Counted from the stretch's first letter, positions 28,839 to 38,718 are shown. The stretch: 64,000 bases of DNA from an uncultured Lachnospiraceae bacterium (GCA_947576945.1 CANPTH010000009.1:19352-83351); one strand, 5' to 3'. Program-made: numbers and translations. The notes: generated by a model from the letters alone, not told the origin.

Positions 28839-29456
28839 ATGCAAAGAAACAACGATTCAAAGAAACGCAAGAGCGGGTTCAATCCCAACCGTACCTGTTA
28901 TCTCACGGCGGACGGCAAGTATTACTGCTACGAACGCTGGGACGATGGCGCAAAGTGCGTGGTCACACAGAGGCTTGAGGTCGGCAAAGACCTGTCGCTC
29001 GAACTGACTATCATGCTCGATGAGTCCGACCACGACATGGATCTGCAGGATCGCTACGAGGGCGAACTGCGCGATCCCCTGTTTGATGCCAAGGTCAACA
29101 GCTACAAGGCCGATTCCGACAACGAGGATGCGGTCGATCCTTGGGACACGCTTGCCGACAAGAGCGGCAGCCCGGAAGATGCGATGTTTGCCGAGCCAGA
29201 GCCGGAGAATCCCCAGGCGGCACAGGTGCGCCGCGTTATTGACGAGGAATGCACCGAGTCCCAGCAGGATTTCTTCTTCGAGCATTTCGGCGAGGGTACG
29301 CAGCTTGAGGAGATGCGCCAAGCTGAAGTCGAGCAGACTGGAAAGCTGCCGTCCTCTGCAGCAATAACCAACCGCAAGAACAAGATCATTGACAAGGTTG
29401 CTAAGTCTTTCGGGGTCGAGCGTGTGAAACGCCACAAGTACCCGAAAAAAGACTGA
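28839..29456 (+). CDS. Phage sigma-like / transcriptional regulator-like protein
   Basis: C-terminal region FFFEHFGEGTQLEEMRQAEVEQTGKLPSSAAITNRKNKIIDKVAKSFG resembles a helix-turn-helix. Confidence 0.5.
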   Translation: MQRNNDSKKRKSGFNPNRTCYLTADGKYYCYERWDDGAKCVVTQRLEVGKDLSLELTIMLDESDHDMDLQDRYEGELRDPLFDAKVNSYKADSDNEDAVDPWDTLADKSGSPEDAMFAEPEPENPQAAQVRRVIDEECTESQQDFFFEHFGEGTQLEEMRQAEVEQTGKLPSSAAITNRKNKIIDKVAKSFGVERVKRHKYPKKD

Positions 29457-29597
29457 GCCGTGAGCGGCGGCAGATACGGCGGTCGGAGTCCTCCCCGACC
29501 GCACCTCTTCGGAGGGTTGAATTTCCCGGTAGTGAGTGAGGAAGGAAATACATCCATCCTCCGCAGCAATGCAGATCAGGAACAGGAGGACGAACCT

Positions 29598-29801
29598 ATG
29601 AGATTAAAACACAAAGTACGAATCAATATCGCCGACAAAAGCGGCAACAAGCAGGAAGTCCTGCAGAGCGAACACAGGAGAATTCCGAAAAGGCTGCTCA
29701 CCTTTCTCTTCGGAGAATTTTGCGAGGTTCTCGTGCTGACGCCGGGTGAATCCGTTCAGGGCATCGAGATCAAGGAAATGCGGGGTGACGGCAATGAGTG
29801 A
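29598..29801 (+). CDS. Small phage hypothetical protein
   Basis: MRLKHKVRINIADKSGNKQEV..., ATG 29598 after AGGAGG. Confidence 0.6.
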   Translation: MRLKHKVRINIADKSGNKQEVLQSEHRRIPKRLLTFLFGEFCEVLVLTPGESVQGIEIKEMRGDGNE

Positions 29802-31233
29802 GAATATCGAACTGATGATGCCGATCAAGGCAACGCCGTATGACCATCAGAAACGAGCCTTTGCCTTCGCCTGCGATAAGTTCGGCGTATTTGACGAGCG
29901 TCTTAAGAGCCGAGGCACGGCTTTGCTGATGGAGATGGGCACCGGCAAAACGATAGTGAGCATCGCCGTGGCGGGATGTATGTACCAATACGGCAAGGTC
30001 AACCGTGTGCTGGTAGTAGCGCCGCTTTCCATCCTCGGCGTCTGGCAGGAGGAATTTGAAAAGTTCGCCGACTTCCCATATTCGCTGACCATCCTCAAGG
30101 GTACATCAGCAAAGAAAAAAGAGCAGCTGACTAAGTTGCCGGACGAGGGCTTGCAAATCGTAGTCGTGAATTACGAGAGTGCGTGGCGGCTCGAAAAGGA
30201 ATTGCTGGCATACAACGCCGACTTGGTGATTGCGGACGAGGCGCACAAGCTGAAGGAGAACCGCACCTCCCAGAGCAAGGGAATGCACCACATTGGCGAT
30301 AAGGCAAAATACAAGCTTCTCCTCACGGGAACGGTCATTACGAACCGCGAACTGGACGTGTTCTCGCAGTACCGCTTCCTTAATCCGCAGATATTCGGCA
30401 CATCGTTCTATGCCTTCCGTAACCAGTATTTTGACATGGGCGGCTACGGAAACCACACGCCGATCTTCCGTAAATGGATGACCGATGATTTCCTGCGGAA
30501 GCTCCACTCGGTGGCGTTCCGCGTGACGAAAGCGGAGTGCCTTGACCTTCCGGCGATCACCGAGGAAGTCCGCACCGTGGACTTGGAGAAGGACGCCATA
30601 AAGCTGTACGACAGCATCGAGGACGAAAGCTACGCTGAACTTGACGAGTCGGAGGTCACCACGGCGAACATCCTCACAAGGCTCCTGCGCCTGTCGCAGA
30701 TCACAGGCGGTCACCTTACCGATGACGATGGCGTGGTCAATACCGTAAGCCGCGCCAAGCTGGACGCTCTTTCCGACATTATCGATTCCGCTATGGCCGA
30801 GGATAAGAAACTCGTCATCATGGCTCGTTTCGTGCCGGAACTGGACGATATCCAGGAACTTCTCGAAAAGAAAAAGATCGGCTATGCCGTGGTTCGCGGC
30901 GGCGTGCTGGACCGCGACAATGAAATCCACCGTTTCCAATATGACGATAGGTGTCGCGTGTTCGTGGGGCAGATTGCGGCGGCGGGCTTGGGCATCACGC
31001 TCACGGCGGCAAGCACGATGGTTTTTTATTCCCTCGACTACAGTATGAGCAATTTCGAGCAGGCGAAGGCTCGTATCCACAGAGCCGGGCAGAAAGAGAA
31101 CTGCCACTATATCTACCTCGTGTGCAGGGGTACGGTCGACCGCAAGGTCATATACGCTCTCCGTCAGAAGAAGAACCTTGCAAAGATGCTCGTGGACGAT
31201 TACCGCAAGGGCAGGAATCCCTTTAAAAACTGA
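29794..31233 (+). CDS. Phage SNF2-like DEAD/DEAH helicase
   Basis: ALLMEMGTGKTIVSIAVAG, LVIADEAHKLKEN, LLTGTVITNRELD, ARIHRAGQKENCHY. Confidence 0.92.
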   Translation: MSENIELMMPIKATPYDHQKRAFAFACDKFGVFDERLKSRGTALLMEMGTGKTIVSIAVAGCMYQYGKVNRVLVVAPLSILGVWQEEFEKFADFPYSLTILKGTSAKKKEQLTKLPDEGLQIVVVNYESAWRLEKELLAYNADLVIADEAHKLKENRTSQSKGMHHIGDKAKYKLLLTGTVITNRELDVFSQYRFLNPQIFGTSFYAFRNQYFDMGGYGNHTPIFRKWMTDDFLRKLHSVAFRVTKAECLDLPAITEEVRTVDLEKDAIKLYDSIEDESYAELDESEVTTANILTRLLRLSQITGGHLTDDDGVVNTVSRAKLDALSDIIDSAMAEDKKLVIMARFVPELDDIQELLEKKKIGYAVVRGGVLDRDNEIHRFQYDDRCRVFVGQIAAAGLGITLTAASTMVFYSLDYSMSNFEQAKARIHRAGQKENCHYIYLVCRGTVDRKVIYALRQKKNLAKMLVDDYRKGRNPFKN

Positions 31234-31289
31234 CCTTTCACGGAGGGGGGTTGAATTCCTCGGTAGTAAGTGAAAGGAGGTAGTCACCA

Positions 31290-31700
31290 ATGGAGAACAC
31301 ACAAATCTTTGAAATGGCTGACAGGCTCAAGACTCTGCAGGAACAGAAGAAGGACCTCGAAGCGCAGACCAAGGCTCTGGGTGCGGAGATCGCCGAATTA
31401 GACGAGCGGCTCTCCGATGTCATGACAGAAGCCGAACTTGACCGCTTCTCCCGCAACGGTAGCACGTTCTACTTGAAGAGCAGACTGTTCGCGTCCCCGA
31501 TGTCAGGCCGCAAGGACGAGATGATGCAGACTCTGAAGGAAAACGGATACGGCAGCCTGGTCGTGGAGACAGTCAACGCAAATACACTCGCATCCTTCAT
31601 CAAGGAGCAGCGGGAAACCACAGGCGAGGATATCCCGGCGTGGCTCGGCGATACCGTCAGCACTTACGAAAAAGTGTCGGTCGGCATCCGCAAGTCGTAG
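31290..31700 (+). CDS. Phage hypothetical protein (coiled-coil N-terminus)
   Basis: ADRLKTLQEQKKDLEAQTKALGAEIAELDERLSDVM; RBS AAAGGAGG. Confidence 0.65.
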   Translation: MENTQIFEMADRLKTLQEQKKDLEAQTKALGAEIAELDERLSDVMTEAELDRFSRNGSTFYLKSRLFASPMSGRKDEMMQTLKENGYGSLVVETVNANTLASFIKEQRETTGEDIPAWLGDTVSTYEKVSVGIRKS

Positions 31701-31766
31701 GAATGCTGATTCACTGCAATAACGCAAAACGCAAAACTTATTTCATTTAACAGGAGGACATGGATC

Positions 31767-32516
31767 ATGTCAGATAAGAAGAACACTGAAATCGCAGTGA
31801 ACGAGGGTTTCGCTGCTCTTGCAAATAGAGACATATTGAACGAGGCTATGGCGGACGATTGCCAGGGGCTTGAGTTTTCCTTTGACCGCGTGAAGCTGCC
31901 TGCGGGCGGTGGAACGGCTTTCGAGATTCCTTCTGCTGAGAGCAATGAGTCTGAAATGGCGAAGGACATTACCGGCGTTATCGTCTACAACCATCCGGCT
32001 TATGCCTACTACCACGACAAGTACATGGGCGGGAACAATCCTCCCGACTGCGGTAGCTTTGACGGCGTGACGGGCATCGGCACTCCCGGTGGGAACTGCC
32101 AGAACTGCCCGTATAACAAGTTCGGAAGCGGCGAGGGACAGAGCAAGTTGTGCAAAAACAAGCGTATGCTCTACATCCTGCGTGAGGGAGAACTGTTTCC
32201 CATTACACTTTCCCTGCCGACCGGGTCGCTCAAATCCTTCACGAACTATGTGAAGAGCCAGCTTTCCCGCGGACGCAAGCTGAACCAGGTGGTCACGAAG
32301 ATCACGCTGAAGAAGGCTACAAACGCATCCGGCATCGCATTCTCCCAGGCGGTATTCTCATTCGAGCGAATGCTGACCGCAGAGGAGCGCAACGCCGTGG
32401 CTGGCGTATCGGAAACGGTCAAGGCGTATGCCGCGAACCTTACTCCAGCGTCCCTCATTGACGATGAGCCGCTGGTCGATCCCGAAACGGGAGAAATCAT
32501 CGAACCTTTGAAGTAA
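31767..32516 (+). CDS. Phage hypothetical protein with Cys cluster (possible replication/ssDNA-binding role)
   Basis: CGSFDGVTGIGTPGGNCQNCPYNKFGSGEGQSKLCKNKRMLYIL; between helicase and polymerase genes. Confidence 0.6.
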   Translation: MSDKKNTEIAVNEGFAALANRDILNEAMADDCQGLEFSFDRVKLPAGGGTAFEIPSAESNESEMAKDITGVIVYNHPAYAYYHDKYMGGNNPPDCGSFDGVTGIGTPGGNCQNCPYNKFGSGEGQSKLCKNKRMLYILREGELFPITLSLPTGSLKSFTNYVKSQLSRGRKLNQVVTKITLKKATNASGIAFSQAVFSFERMLTAEERNAVAGVSETVKAYAANLTPASLIDDEPLVDPETGEIIEPLK

Positions 32517-32528
32517 AGCACACGAAAG

Positions 32529-32562
32529 CCCGGAGGGGTGCAATGCTCCTCCGGGTATTTTC
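32529..32562 (+). terminator. Intrinsic terminator
   Basis: CCCGGAGG (32529-32536) / CCTCCGGG (32548-32555) followed by TATTTT. Confidence 0.7.
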
Positions 32563-32579
32563 CATAGGAGTGATTACGT

Positions 32580-34505
32580 ATGAATATAAATTATAAATGT
32601 GTGACCACGGTGGATGGGATACGGGATTACATCGGCGGCAGGCGCATTGTCGCGTTCGACTTTGAGACTGCTCCCGATGATCCGTACCGTGAGGAGGACA
32701 AAGCGGCTCTCGATCCCGCAACGGCACATATAGTCGGCTGTTCCTTTTCCGTGAAGGAAGGCACAGGCATCTATGTCCCCGTTGCCCACCGTATCGGCAC
32801 AAATATTGATAAGGACGCCTTTTTTGCATTTCTGACGGCGTTCCTCATGGATAAAACCATCATAAAGATCGCCCACAACATCGCCTTTGAATCATCGGTG
32901 GCGTATTCGAAGGGTATCGTGATACAGGCTCCCGTGTATGACACGATCTGTGCGTCACAGATGAGCCTTAAGAGCATATACGAGTTCCGCAAGCTGAACG
33001 AGAGTGGACTGAAACGGCTGGCGGAGGAACTGTTCGGAGAACCGCTCCCGTCATTTTCGAGCGTCACGGACGGAAAACATTTTGACGAACTGGATGCGCA
33101 GGATGCGGAGACTGTACGCTATGGCTCCGCCGACTCGGACTTTGCTCTGCGTCTCTATCACAAGTTCAACGACTGGTTCGACCGCTTTCTTCCGAAACAC
33201 AGGTACATCGTGGAGGAGATTGAAAGCCCAACCGCCGTGTATCTCGGCATCATGAAAACGAACGGCATCCCGGTTAACCTTCCGCTCATGCAAGAGCGAA
33301 AGACGGAAGCCGAAGCCGAGATGGAGCGTATCCGCAAGGAAATCGAATTCATCATCGGCGATGTGAACATCGGGGCGAACTGCTCCACGCAGGCGTTCAA
33401 GAACTATCTGTATAAAGACCTGGGGCTGCCTGTCCTAAAGACCACGGAAACAAACCGCGAGGCGGCGGACGATATGACCATGACGCTCCTTAAGGAGTGG
33501 TGTGATGCGAACCGACCGGAACTGTCAGGGCTTTTCACGCTGGTGCAGGAGTATCGCAAATGGGGCAAAATCAAGTCCACCTATATCGATGGGTATCTGA
33601 AGTACCTCAATCCAGTGACAGGCTGCATCCATCCGGAACTGTTCGCTCTGTCAACGGATACGGGCAGGATGAACTGCCGCAATCCCAACGCGCAGAATAT
33701 GCCTAGGAAGACCAACGATCCCATCGGCGTCCGCAACTTTATCAAAGCACCGGAGGGATGCCTTATCCTGTCGCTGGATTTTTCGCAGATCGAACTGCGC
33801 GTGGGCGCTTTCTACTGCCGCGATGAGGTGATGATGGATACCTACCGCAAGAACGGCGATATCCACGCAGCCACGACCAGCGTCATTTTCGGCGTGAGTT
33901 ATGAGCAAGCCCAGGACAAGCATTCGGAAAATTACAAGGAACACAGGACGATTGCCAAGAACGTGAACTTCGGCACTTTCTATGGGCTGTTCCCACGGGG
34001 GCTTCAGAAAACGCTGAAGTTCAAGGCGGGGGTTGAAAAAACCGTGAGTGAGTGTGAGGAGATACTGGAGAGCCTCAAGCACGGATACAAGGGTCTGACT
34101 GCTTGGCAGGATGAGACGAAGGCAGAAGCCGCAAGGCGTATGTACTCGGAAACCTGGCTCGGCAGGCGCAGATACCTCCCCGGCATCGCCTCGGACAACT
34201 GGGGGCAGAAATCCTTTGCTGAGCGGTGTGCATTGAATACGCCTATCCAGGGGACGGCGGCGGATATTCTGAAACTCGCCATCACGAGGATTCTTGCCGG
34301 ACTGCGGTCGCGTGAATGGTTGAGGCCCATTCTTCAGATACACGATGAACTGACTTTCATTATCCCGGAGGACAGGCTGTCGGAAGCGGTAGCTTTTATC
34401 CGTGCCTGCATGGAAGAGAAGCCTTTTCCAGAGTTTGACCTTCCGCTGATTGCGGAGGCGTCTGCGGGACAGACCTTTGGAATGATGGAAGAACTGGAGG
34501 ACTGA
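32580..34505 (+). CDS. Phage DNA polymerase I (family A) with 3'-5' exonuclease domain
   Basis: IVAFDFETAPDD; LSLDFSQIELRVGAFY; AKNVNFGTFYGLFPRGLQ; NTPIQGTAADILKLA; QIHDELTFIIP. Confidence 0.96.
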   Translation: MNINYKCVTTVDGIRDYIGGRRIVAFDFETAPDDPYREEDKAALDPATAHIVGCSFSVKEGTGIYVPVAHRIGTNIDKDAFFAFLTAFLMDKTIIKIAHNIAFESSVAYSKGIVIQAPVYDTICASQMSLKSIYEFRKLNESGLKRLAEELFGEPLPSFSSVTDGKHFDELDAQDAETVRYGSADSDFALRLYHKFNDWFDRFLPKHRYIVEEIESPTAVYLGIMKTNGIPVNLPLMQERKTEAEAEMERIRKEIEFIIGDVNIGANCSTQAFKNYLYKDLGLPVLKTTETNREAADDMTMTLLKEWCDANRPELSGLFTLVQEYRKWGKIKSTYIDGYLKYLNPVTGCIHPELFALSTDTGRMNCRNPNAQNMPRKTNDPIGVRNFIKAPEGCLILSLDFSQIELRVGAFYCRDEVMMDTYRKNGDIHAATTSVIFGVSYEQAQDKHSENYKEHRTIAKNVNFGTFYGLFPRGLQKTLKFKAGVEKTVSECEEILESLKHGYKGLTAWQDETKAEAARRMYSETWLGRRRYLPGIASDNWGQKSFAERCALNTPIQGTAADILKLAITRILAGLRSREWLRPILQIHDELTFIIPEDRLSEAVAFIRACMEEKPFPEFDLPLIAEASAGQTFGMMEELED

Positions 34506-34507
34506 CT

Positions 34508-34927
34508 ATGTACAAAAACAGTGAAGGCTACGCCGATCCTACTGCAGGATTGGCGATGAGCCAGGTCATGAAGGAGTACCGACAATGGCAAAAACAGCGG
34601 TATGCTGACAAGAACCGCAGGAAGGTCTATGTGGCTTCAAAGTATGCGGGCGATGTGGATGCGAATGTAGCGGCGGCGATTGGTTACTGCCGCCGGGTGA
34701 TCGATGAAGGCTATATGCCGGTGGCAAGCCATCTTCTGTATCCGCAGATACTTAACGACAGCGATCCCGAAAAACGGGAACTTGGGTTGATGTTCGGCCT
34801 TGCGCTTCTTCGGATGTGCGATGAAGTGTGGGTATTCGGCTCTGTGTCTTCCGGCGTCGCACAGGAGATTGACGAAGCCAGACGGCTGAAGAAGCAGATC
34901 AGGTATTTTGAGGGGGTGGATGCATGA
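34508..34927 (+). CDS. DUF4406-like / nucleoside 2-deoxyribosyltransferase-like protein
   Basis: RKVYVASKYAGDVDANVAAAIGYCRRVIDEGYMPVASHLLYPQIL...DEVWVFGSVSSGVAQEIDEAR. Confidence 0.7.
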   Translation: MYKNSEGYADPTAGLAMSQVMKEYRQWQKQRYADKNRRKVYVASKYAGDVDANVAAAIGYCRRVIDEGYMPVASHLLYPQILNDSDPEKRELGLMFGLALLRMCDEVWVFGSVSSGVAQEIDEARRLKKQIRYFEGVDA

Positions 34928-37413
34928 ATGTAACGGTGACCGATGTACTCGGTTCTCTCTTTAATCCGACCGATACCGTCTGCTTCCGCGTCTTTGACGA
35001 TAAGAAAGGCGGCGTGTTCCAGGGGTCGAAGATGTCCTGCGAATGCGGGAAGTACAAGAGCATCGAGGATATGCTCAGGAACCATAACGCCATGAACCGG
35101 GGCATCTTTTTTGTGGTCAATTATGGCGGGCAGGATGATGATTCCATTACGAGAATCAACGCGCAGTTCGTGGAGATGGACAACGACAGCTTTGACGATC
35201 AGCAGAAAAAGATTGACGCGTTCCCGCTTCCTCCGTCAATGGTCATAAAAACGCAGAAATCCTACCATGTGTACTGGTTCATGGATTCGACCGCCAAGGT
35301 GGAGCGGTTCCGCATGATACAGACGCAACTTGTAAAGCAGTTTGACGGCGATCCGATGTGTGTGAACGAATCGAGGGTTATGCGCCTTCCCGGTTTCATG
35401 CACTGCAAGAAGGACACTCCCGTGGAAGTGACCTGCGTCAGCTTTCACCCGGAACGCAAATACACGCAGGATCAGCTGTCGGATGTGCTGCCGGAGGTAG
35501 ACCTCGTACCTGTGGAGCGTAAGAGTGGTACGGAAAAAGGTATCGACCAGGTGATGCGAGAGTGTGTTTTCATGCAGCACTGCCGCGATGACGCGGCATC
35601 TTTGCCGGAGCACGACTGGTATGCCATGATTACGAACCTCGCTCCCTTTGAGGGCGGCACGAAGATGATCCACGATCTGTCCGCTCCGTATCCCGGTTAT
35701 AGCGAGGGCAACACGCAGAAGAAGATCAATCATTTCCTTGAGAGCGGCACAAATCCCATCACTTGTAAGACCATCTGTGAGAAAGGTTTCCAGTGTCCGA
35801 AGTTCGCTGCCGGGGAATGCCCGGTCAAGTCTCCTGCGGCGTGGTGCTATCAGCCGATGAGCGCAGACTCCTTGCTTGATGTCCTGCACGGCATCTCCGT
35901 GACGGGCGAGGCAATCAAGGACTTGCAGGCGGCAAAGCAGTTTGTCTCGGATTATCTGTATAACCAGGATGTGGTGACAGCGGACGTCATCATCAATTCT
36001 GAAATCCGCGACCATTTCAAGCTGAAGGCGTCGTTTCTTAAATCGCTGAACATGGTGTTCAAGGATGCCAACAAAGCGTACCAGGCAAGCAAGAACGCAA
36101 AGAGAGCCAAGGCGGGAACGGCAATTCCCGATTGGTACGAGCCGACCGACAAGGGGCTGCGTTTTCTGCCAGGTGTGCTTGCAAAAGATATGTCGGGCGG
36201 GCAGCAGGTGTTCTATGCGGCGGAGCAGCACTTCAGCTACCGGGGTGGCGTGTATGTCGAGATGTCCGAGATGGAAGCGCAGCGGCTTGTGCAGGAAAAG
36301 ATGCTGATCCGTGAAACGAAGATGTCTCAGATCATTGACGCGGAGAAGCAGTGGCGGCTTCTGGTGCAGCGGGATATCCGGGAACTGAACGCAAATCCCT
36401 ATATTATCAATATCCGCAACGGCTTGTACAACGTGCTGGAGGATACGCTGACGGAACACACGCCGGAATATTACTCTACGGTGCAGCTGAACGTGGGCTA
36501 CAACGAGAATGCGGATTGTCCGCTGTTTAAAAAGTTCCTGGAGGAGTCGATGGGCGGCGATATGGAACAGGTCGCTCTGATCCAGGAGATGCTTGGGTAT
36601 TTCCTTATCCCGGTCAACTCGGCGCAGAAGTGCTTTGTTATTGTGGGTGTGGCGTCTGCCGGAAAATCGGTGTTGCTCCGTGTTTTGAACGATGTGCTTC
36701 TCGGTAAGCAGAACGTGTCGAATGTGTCCTGGCAGGCTCTGAATGAGCGTTTCAAGACGGCAGAGCTTTTTGGCAAGCTGGCCAACATTTTCGCCGACCT
36801 GCCCACGAAGAACATTGACGATAACGGTATCTTCAAGGCGCTTGTCGGCGAGGACTATCTGACCGTGGAGAAAAAGAACAAGAACCCGTTTTCTTTCCAG
36901 TCCAGCGCAAGGCTTCTGTTCTCGTGCAATAGCATACCGAAGAACTACGGCGACAAATCGGAGGGCTTTTACCGCAGGCTCATCATCATCCGTTTCAACC
37001 ATACCGTACCGCGGGATAAGCGTGATCCCGAACTTTTGGAGAAGTTCCGCATGGAGGCGGACGGTATTTTCCTGTTTGCTTTGGAGGGACTCCGCAGGCT
37101 GATGAATAATCACTATATGTTCTCCGAGACACAGGTCAATGCAGACGAACTGCAGCAGTACCGCGAGGAATCGGATTCGGTGCTGTCGTTCGTGAAGGAT
37201 TACTGCGAACTGGACGCAGGATACAGCGCCGGGTCCACGGAACTGTTCAACGCATATAAGGGATATTGTGAGGAATGCGGTTTGAAACCGTACTCGCAGA
37301 AGAACTTCGTGCAGCAGATTACGGCAGCGTTCCCCGATGTGACGCGGGACATCGACCGCATGGCGAAAAGGCGCATCCTGTCCGGGATCAGGCTCGGAGA
37401 GGTGCTGGGATGA
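34924..37413 (+). CDS. Phage/plasmid primase-helicase, P4 family
   Basis: N-term primase-like FVEMDNDSF, YHVYWFMD; C-term GVASAGKSVLLRVLNDVL, NIFADLPTKNIDDNGIFKALVGEDYLTVEKKNKNPFSFQSSARLLFSCNSIP. Confidence 0.93.
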   Translation: MNVTVTDVLGSLFNPTDTVCFRVFDDKKGGVFQGSKMSCECGKYKSIEDMLRNHNAMNRGIFFVVNYGGQDDDSITRINAQFVEMDNDSFDDQQKKIDAFPLPPSMVIKTQKSYHVYWFMDSTAKVERFRMIQTQLVKQFDGDPMCVNESRVMRLPGFMHCKKDTPVEVTCVSFHPERKYTQDQLSDVLPEVDLVPVERKSGTEKGIDQVMRECVFMQHCRDDAASLPEHDWYAMITNLAPFEGGTKMIHDLSAPYPGYSEGNTQKKINHFLESGTNPITCKTICEKGFQCPKFAAGECPVKSPAAWCYQPMSADSLLDVLHGISVTGEAIKDLQAAKQFVSDYLYNQDVVTADVIINSEIRDHFKLKASFLKSLNMVFKDANKAYQASKNAKRAKAGTAIPDWYEPTDKGLRFLPGVLAKDMSGGQQVFYAAEQHFSYRGGVYVEMSEMEAQRLVQEKMLIRETKMSQIIDAEKQWRLLVQRDIRELNANPYIINIRNGLYNVLEDTLTEHTPEYYSTVQLNVGYNENADCPLFKKFLEESMGGDMEQVALIQEMLGYFLIPVNSAQKCFVIVGVASAGKSVLLRVLNDVLLGKQNVSNVSWQALNERFKTAELFGKLANIFADLPTKNIDDNGIFKALVGEDYLTVEKKNKNPFSFQSSARLLFSCNSIPKNYGDKSEGFYRRLIIIRFNHTVPRDKRDPELLEKFRMEADGIFLFALEGLRRLMNNHYMFSETQVNADELQQYREESDSVLSFVKDYCELDAGYSAGSTELFNAYKGYCEECGLKPYSQKNFVQQITAAFPDVTRDIDRMAKRRILSGIRLGEVLG

Positions 37414-37604
37414 TGAATCCCGGCGGCCTTACCACGAGCATCTTCGGAACACGAGAACACGTTGGAACACCAAAATCCTATCTTCCCATATATAATACAC
37501 ATATTTTTATATACCCTGATTTTCGCCACAAAAAATATGTAAAGATGGGATTTCTCGTGTTCCATGTGTTCCAAGTATTGAAAATACGGAGGTTTTTGGA
37601 ACAG

Positions 37605-37889
37605 ATGAAAGAATCGGAGATTGTAAAAGCAATCATGAAGTACCTTAAGACCGTGCCAGGGTGCTTCTGCTGGAAAGAACACGGCGGTATGTACGGGACG
37701 GCGGGCATTCCCGATATCATTGCCTGCATTGGCGGACACTTCTTCGGATTCGAAGTAAAGACCGAAAACGGCAAGCCTACAAAACTCCAGGAGGCAACAA
37801 TCCGAAAAATCCTCGCAGCGGGCGGTACTGCCCTGGTGGTATGCTCGGTGGACGAGGTGCGAACCGTGGTAAACGGCTTCCTGCGCTGA
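37605..37889 (+). CDS. VRR-NUC domain nuclease
   Basis: MKESEIVKAIMKYLKTVPGCFCWKEHGGMYGTAGIPDIIACIGGHFFGFEVKTENGKPTKLQ. Confidence 0.9.
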   Translation: MKESEIVKAIMKYLKTVPGCFCWKEHGGMYGTAGIPDIIACIGGHFFGFEVKTENGKPTKLQEATIRKILAAGGTALVVCSVDEVRTVVNGFLR

Positions 37890-37950
37890 TACCAAGATAC
37901 ATCGCTTCATTGCAACGATGCCTATTTCCGACAGAGGGAGGCAAAAGCAT

Positions 37951-38178
37951 ATGAGCAACATCACAAATTACGAGAACCTGGCGAACGCTATCATCTTGCA
38001 GGCTGTGAAGGATTGCCGCGTAGCTCTGAAATGTCTCAGGGCAAATCCGAGGAACAGGACGGCGGCAGCGGACAAGGATGCAATCGAGAGATTCTTCCGT
38101 TCGCAGTGGTTCACGGTACTGACGAGTGTTGACGGCGGAATGCTGATCCGCTCCCTGCAAATGGAGGTGGATGCATGA
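37951..38178 (+). CDS. Phage hypothetical protein
   Basis: MSNITNYENLANAIILQAVKDCRVALKCLRANPRNRTAAADKDAIERFFRSQWF. Confidence 0.7.
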   Translation: MSNITNYENLANAIILQAVKDCRVALKCLRANPRNRTAAADKDAIERFFRSQWFTVLTSVDGGMLIRSLQMEVDA

Positions 38179-38585
38179 CCGCTAAAGAATATCTGAACCA
38201 GGCGCAGCATCTGGACGCACTCATCAACTGCCGCCTGCGTGAGATTGACTATTGGAGGGATTTATCGAGCAGCGTCTCAGGCAGTAACTTTGAAACCCAT
38301 TACAATCCGAACCGTCCGACAGAGGCTTCCTTCGTCAGATGTCTTGAAAAGATAGACGAGATTCAGCGGAGCGTGGAAGAAAAGGTCGCGTACCTTGTAC
38401 GGCTCAAGGAAGAAATCAACGCGGCAATTGATATGCTTGAAAACCGTGACGAACAGCTGGTACTCCGTTACCGTTACCTTGACGACTGTACTTGGGAGCA
38501 GATTTCCCGGATGCTGAACGTATCGCTCCGCACAGTGCATCGCGTACATGGATCGGCTCTCCAGCATTTTTCTGTCCCGGATTGA
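38175..38585 (+). CDS. DUF1492/ArpU-like phage late transcription regulator (sigma region 4-like HTH)
   Basis: C-terminal YRYLDDCTWEQISRMLNVSLRTVHRVHGSALQHF. Confidence 0.8.
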   Translation: MTAKEYLNQAQHLDALINCRLREIDYWRDLSSSVSGSNFETHYNPNRPTEASFVRCLEKIDEIQRSVEEKVAYLVRLKEEINAAIDMLENRDEQLVLRYRYLDDCTWEQISRMLNVSLRTVHRVHGSALQHFSVPD

Positions 38586-38590
38586 AAGTT

Positions 38591-38640
38591 GGCACGGTTT
38601 GGCACAGTATGGCACACTGGACCTGTGGTATGATTATAAT
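38591..38640 (+). promoter_or_regulatory. Putative activator-dependent late promoter with three 10-bp phased repeats
   Basis: GGCACGGTTT GGCACAGTAT GGCACACTGG (38591-38620), then TATAAT at 38635-38640. Confidence 0.65.
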
Positions 38641-38718
38641 AGCAAAGTAGAGTAAGACGAGCCTCGCGGGAGCAATTCCAAGAGGCTTTTCTCATGTCCG
38701 GAAAGTGAGGTGATTTGT

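Noticed and set aside
30106-31302. 398-aa minus-strand ORF
   Set aside because: Antisense to the phage SNF2 helicase; composition typical of a shadow ORF.
35236-37113. 625-aa minus-strand ORF
   Set aside because: Antisense to the P4-family primase; R/H/L-rich shadow translation with no domain signal.
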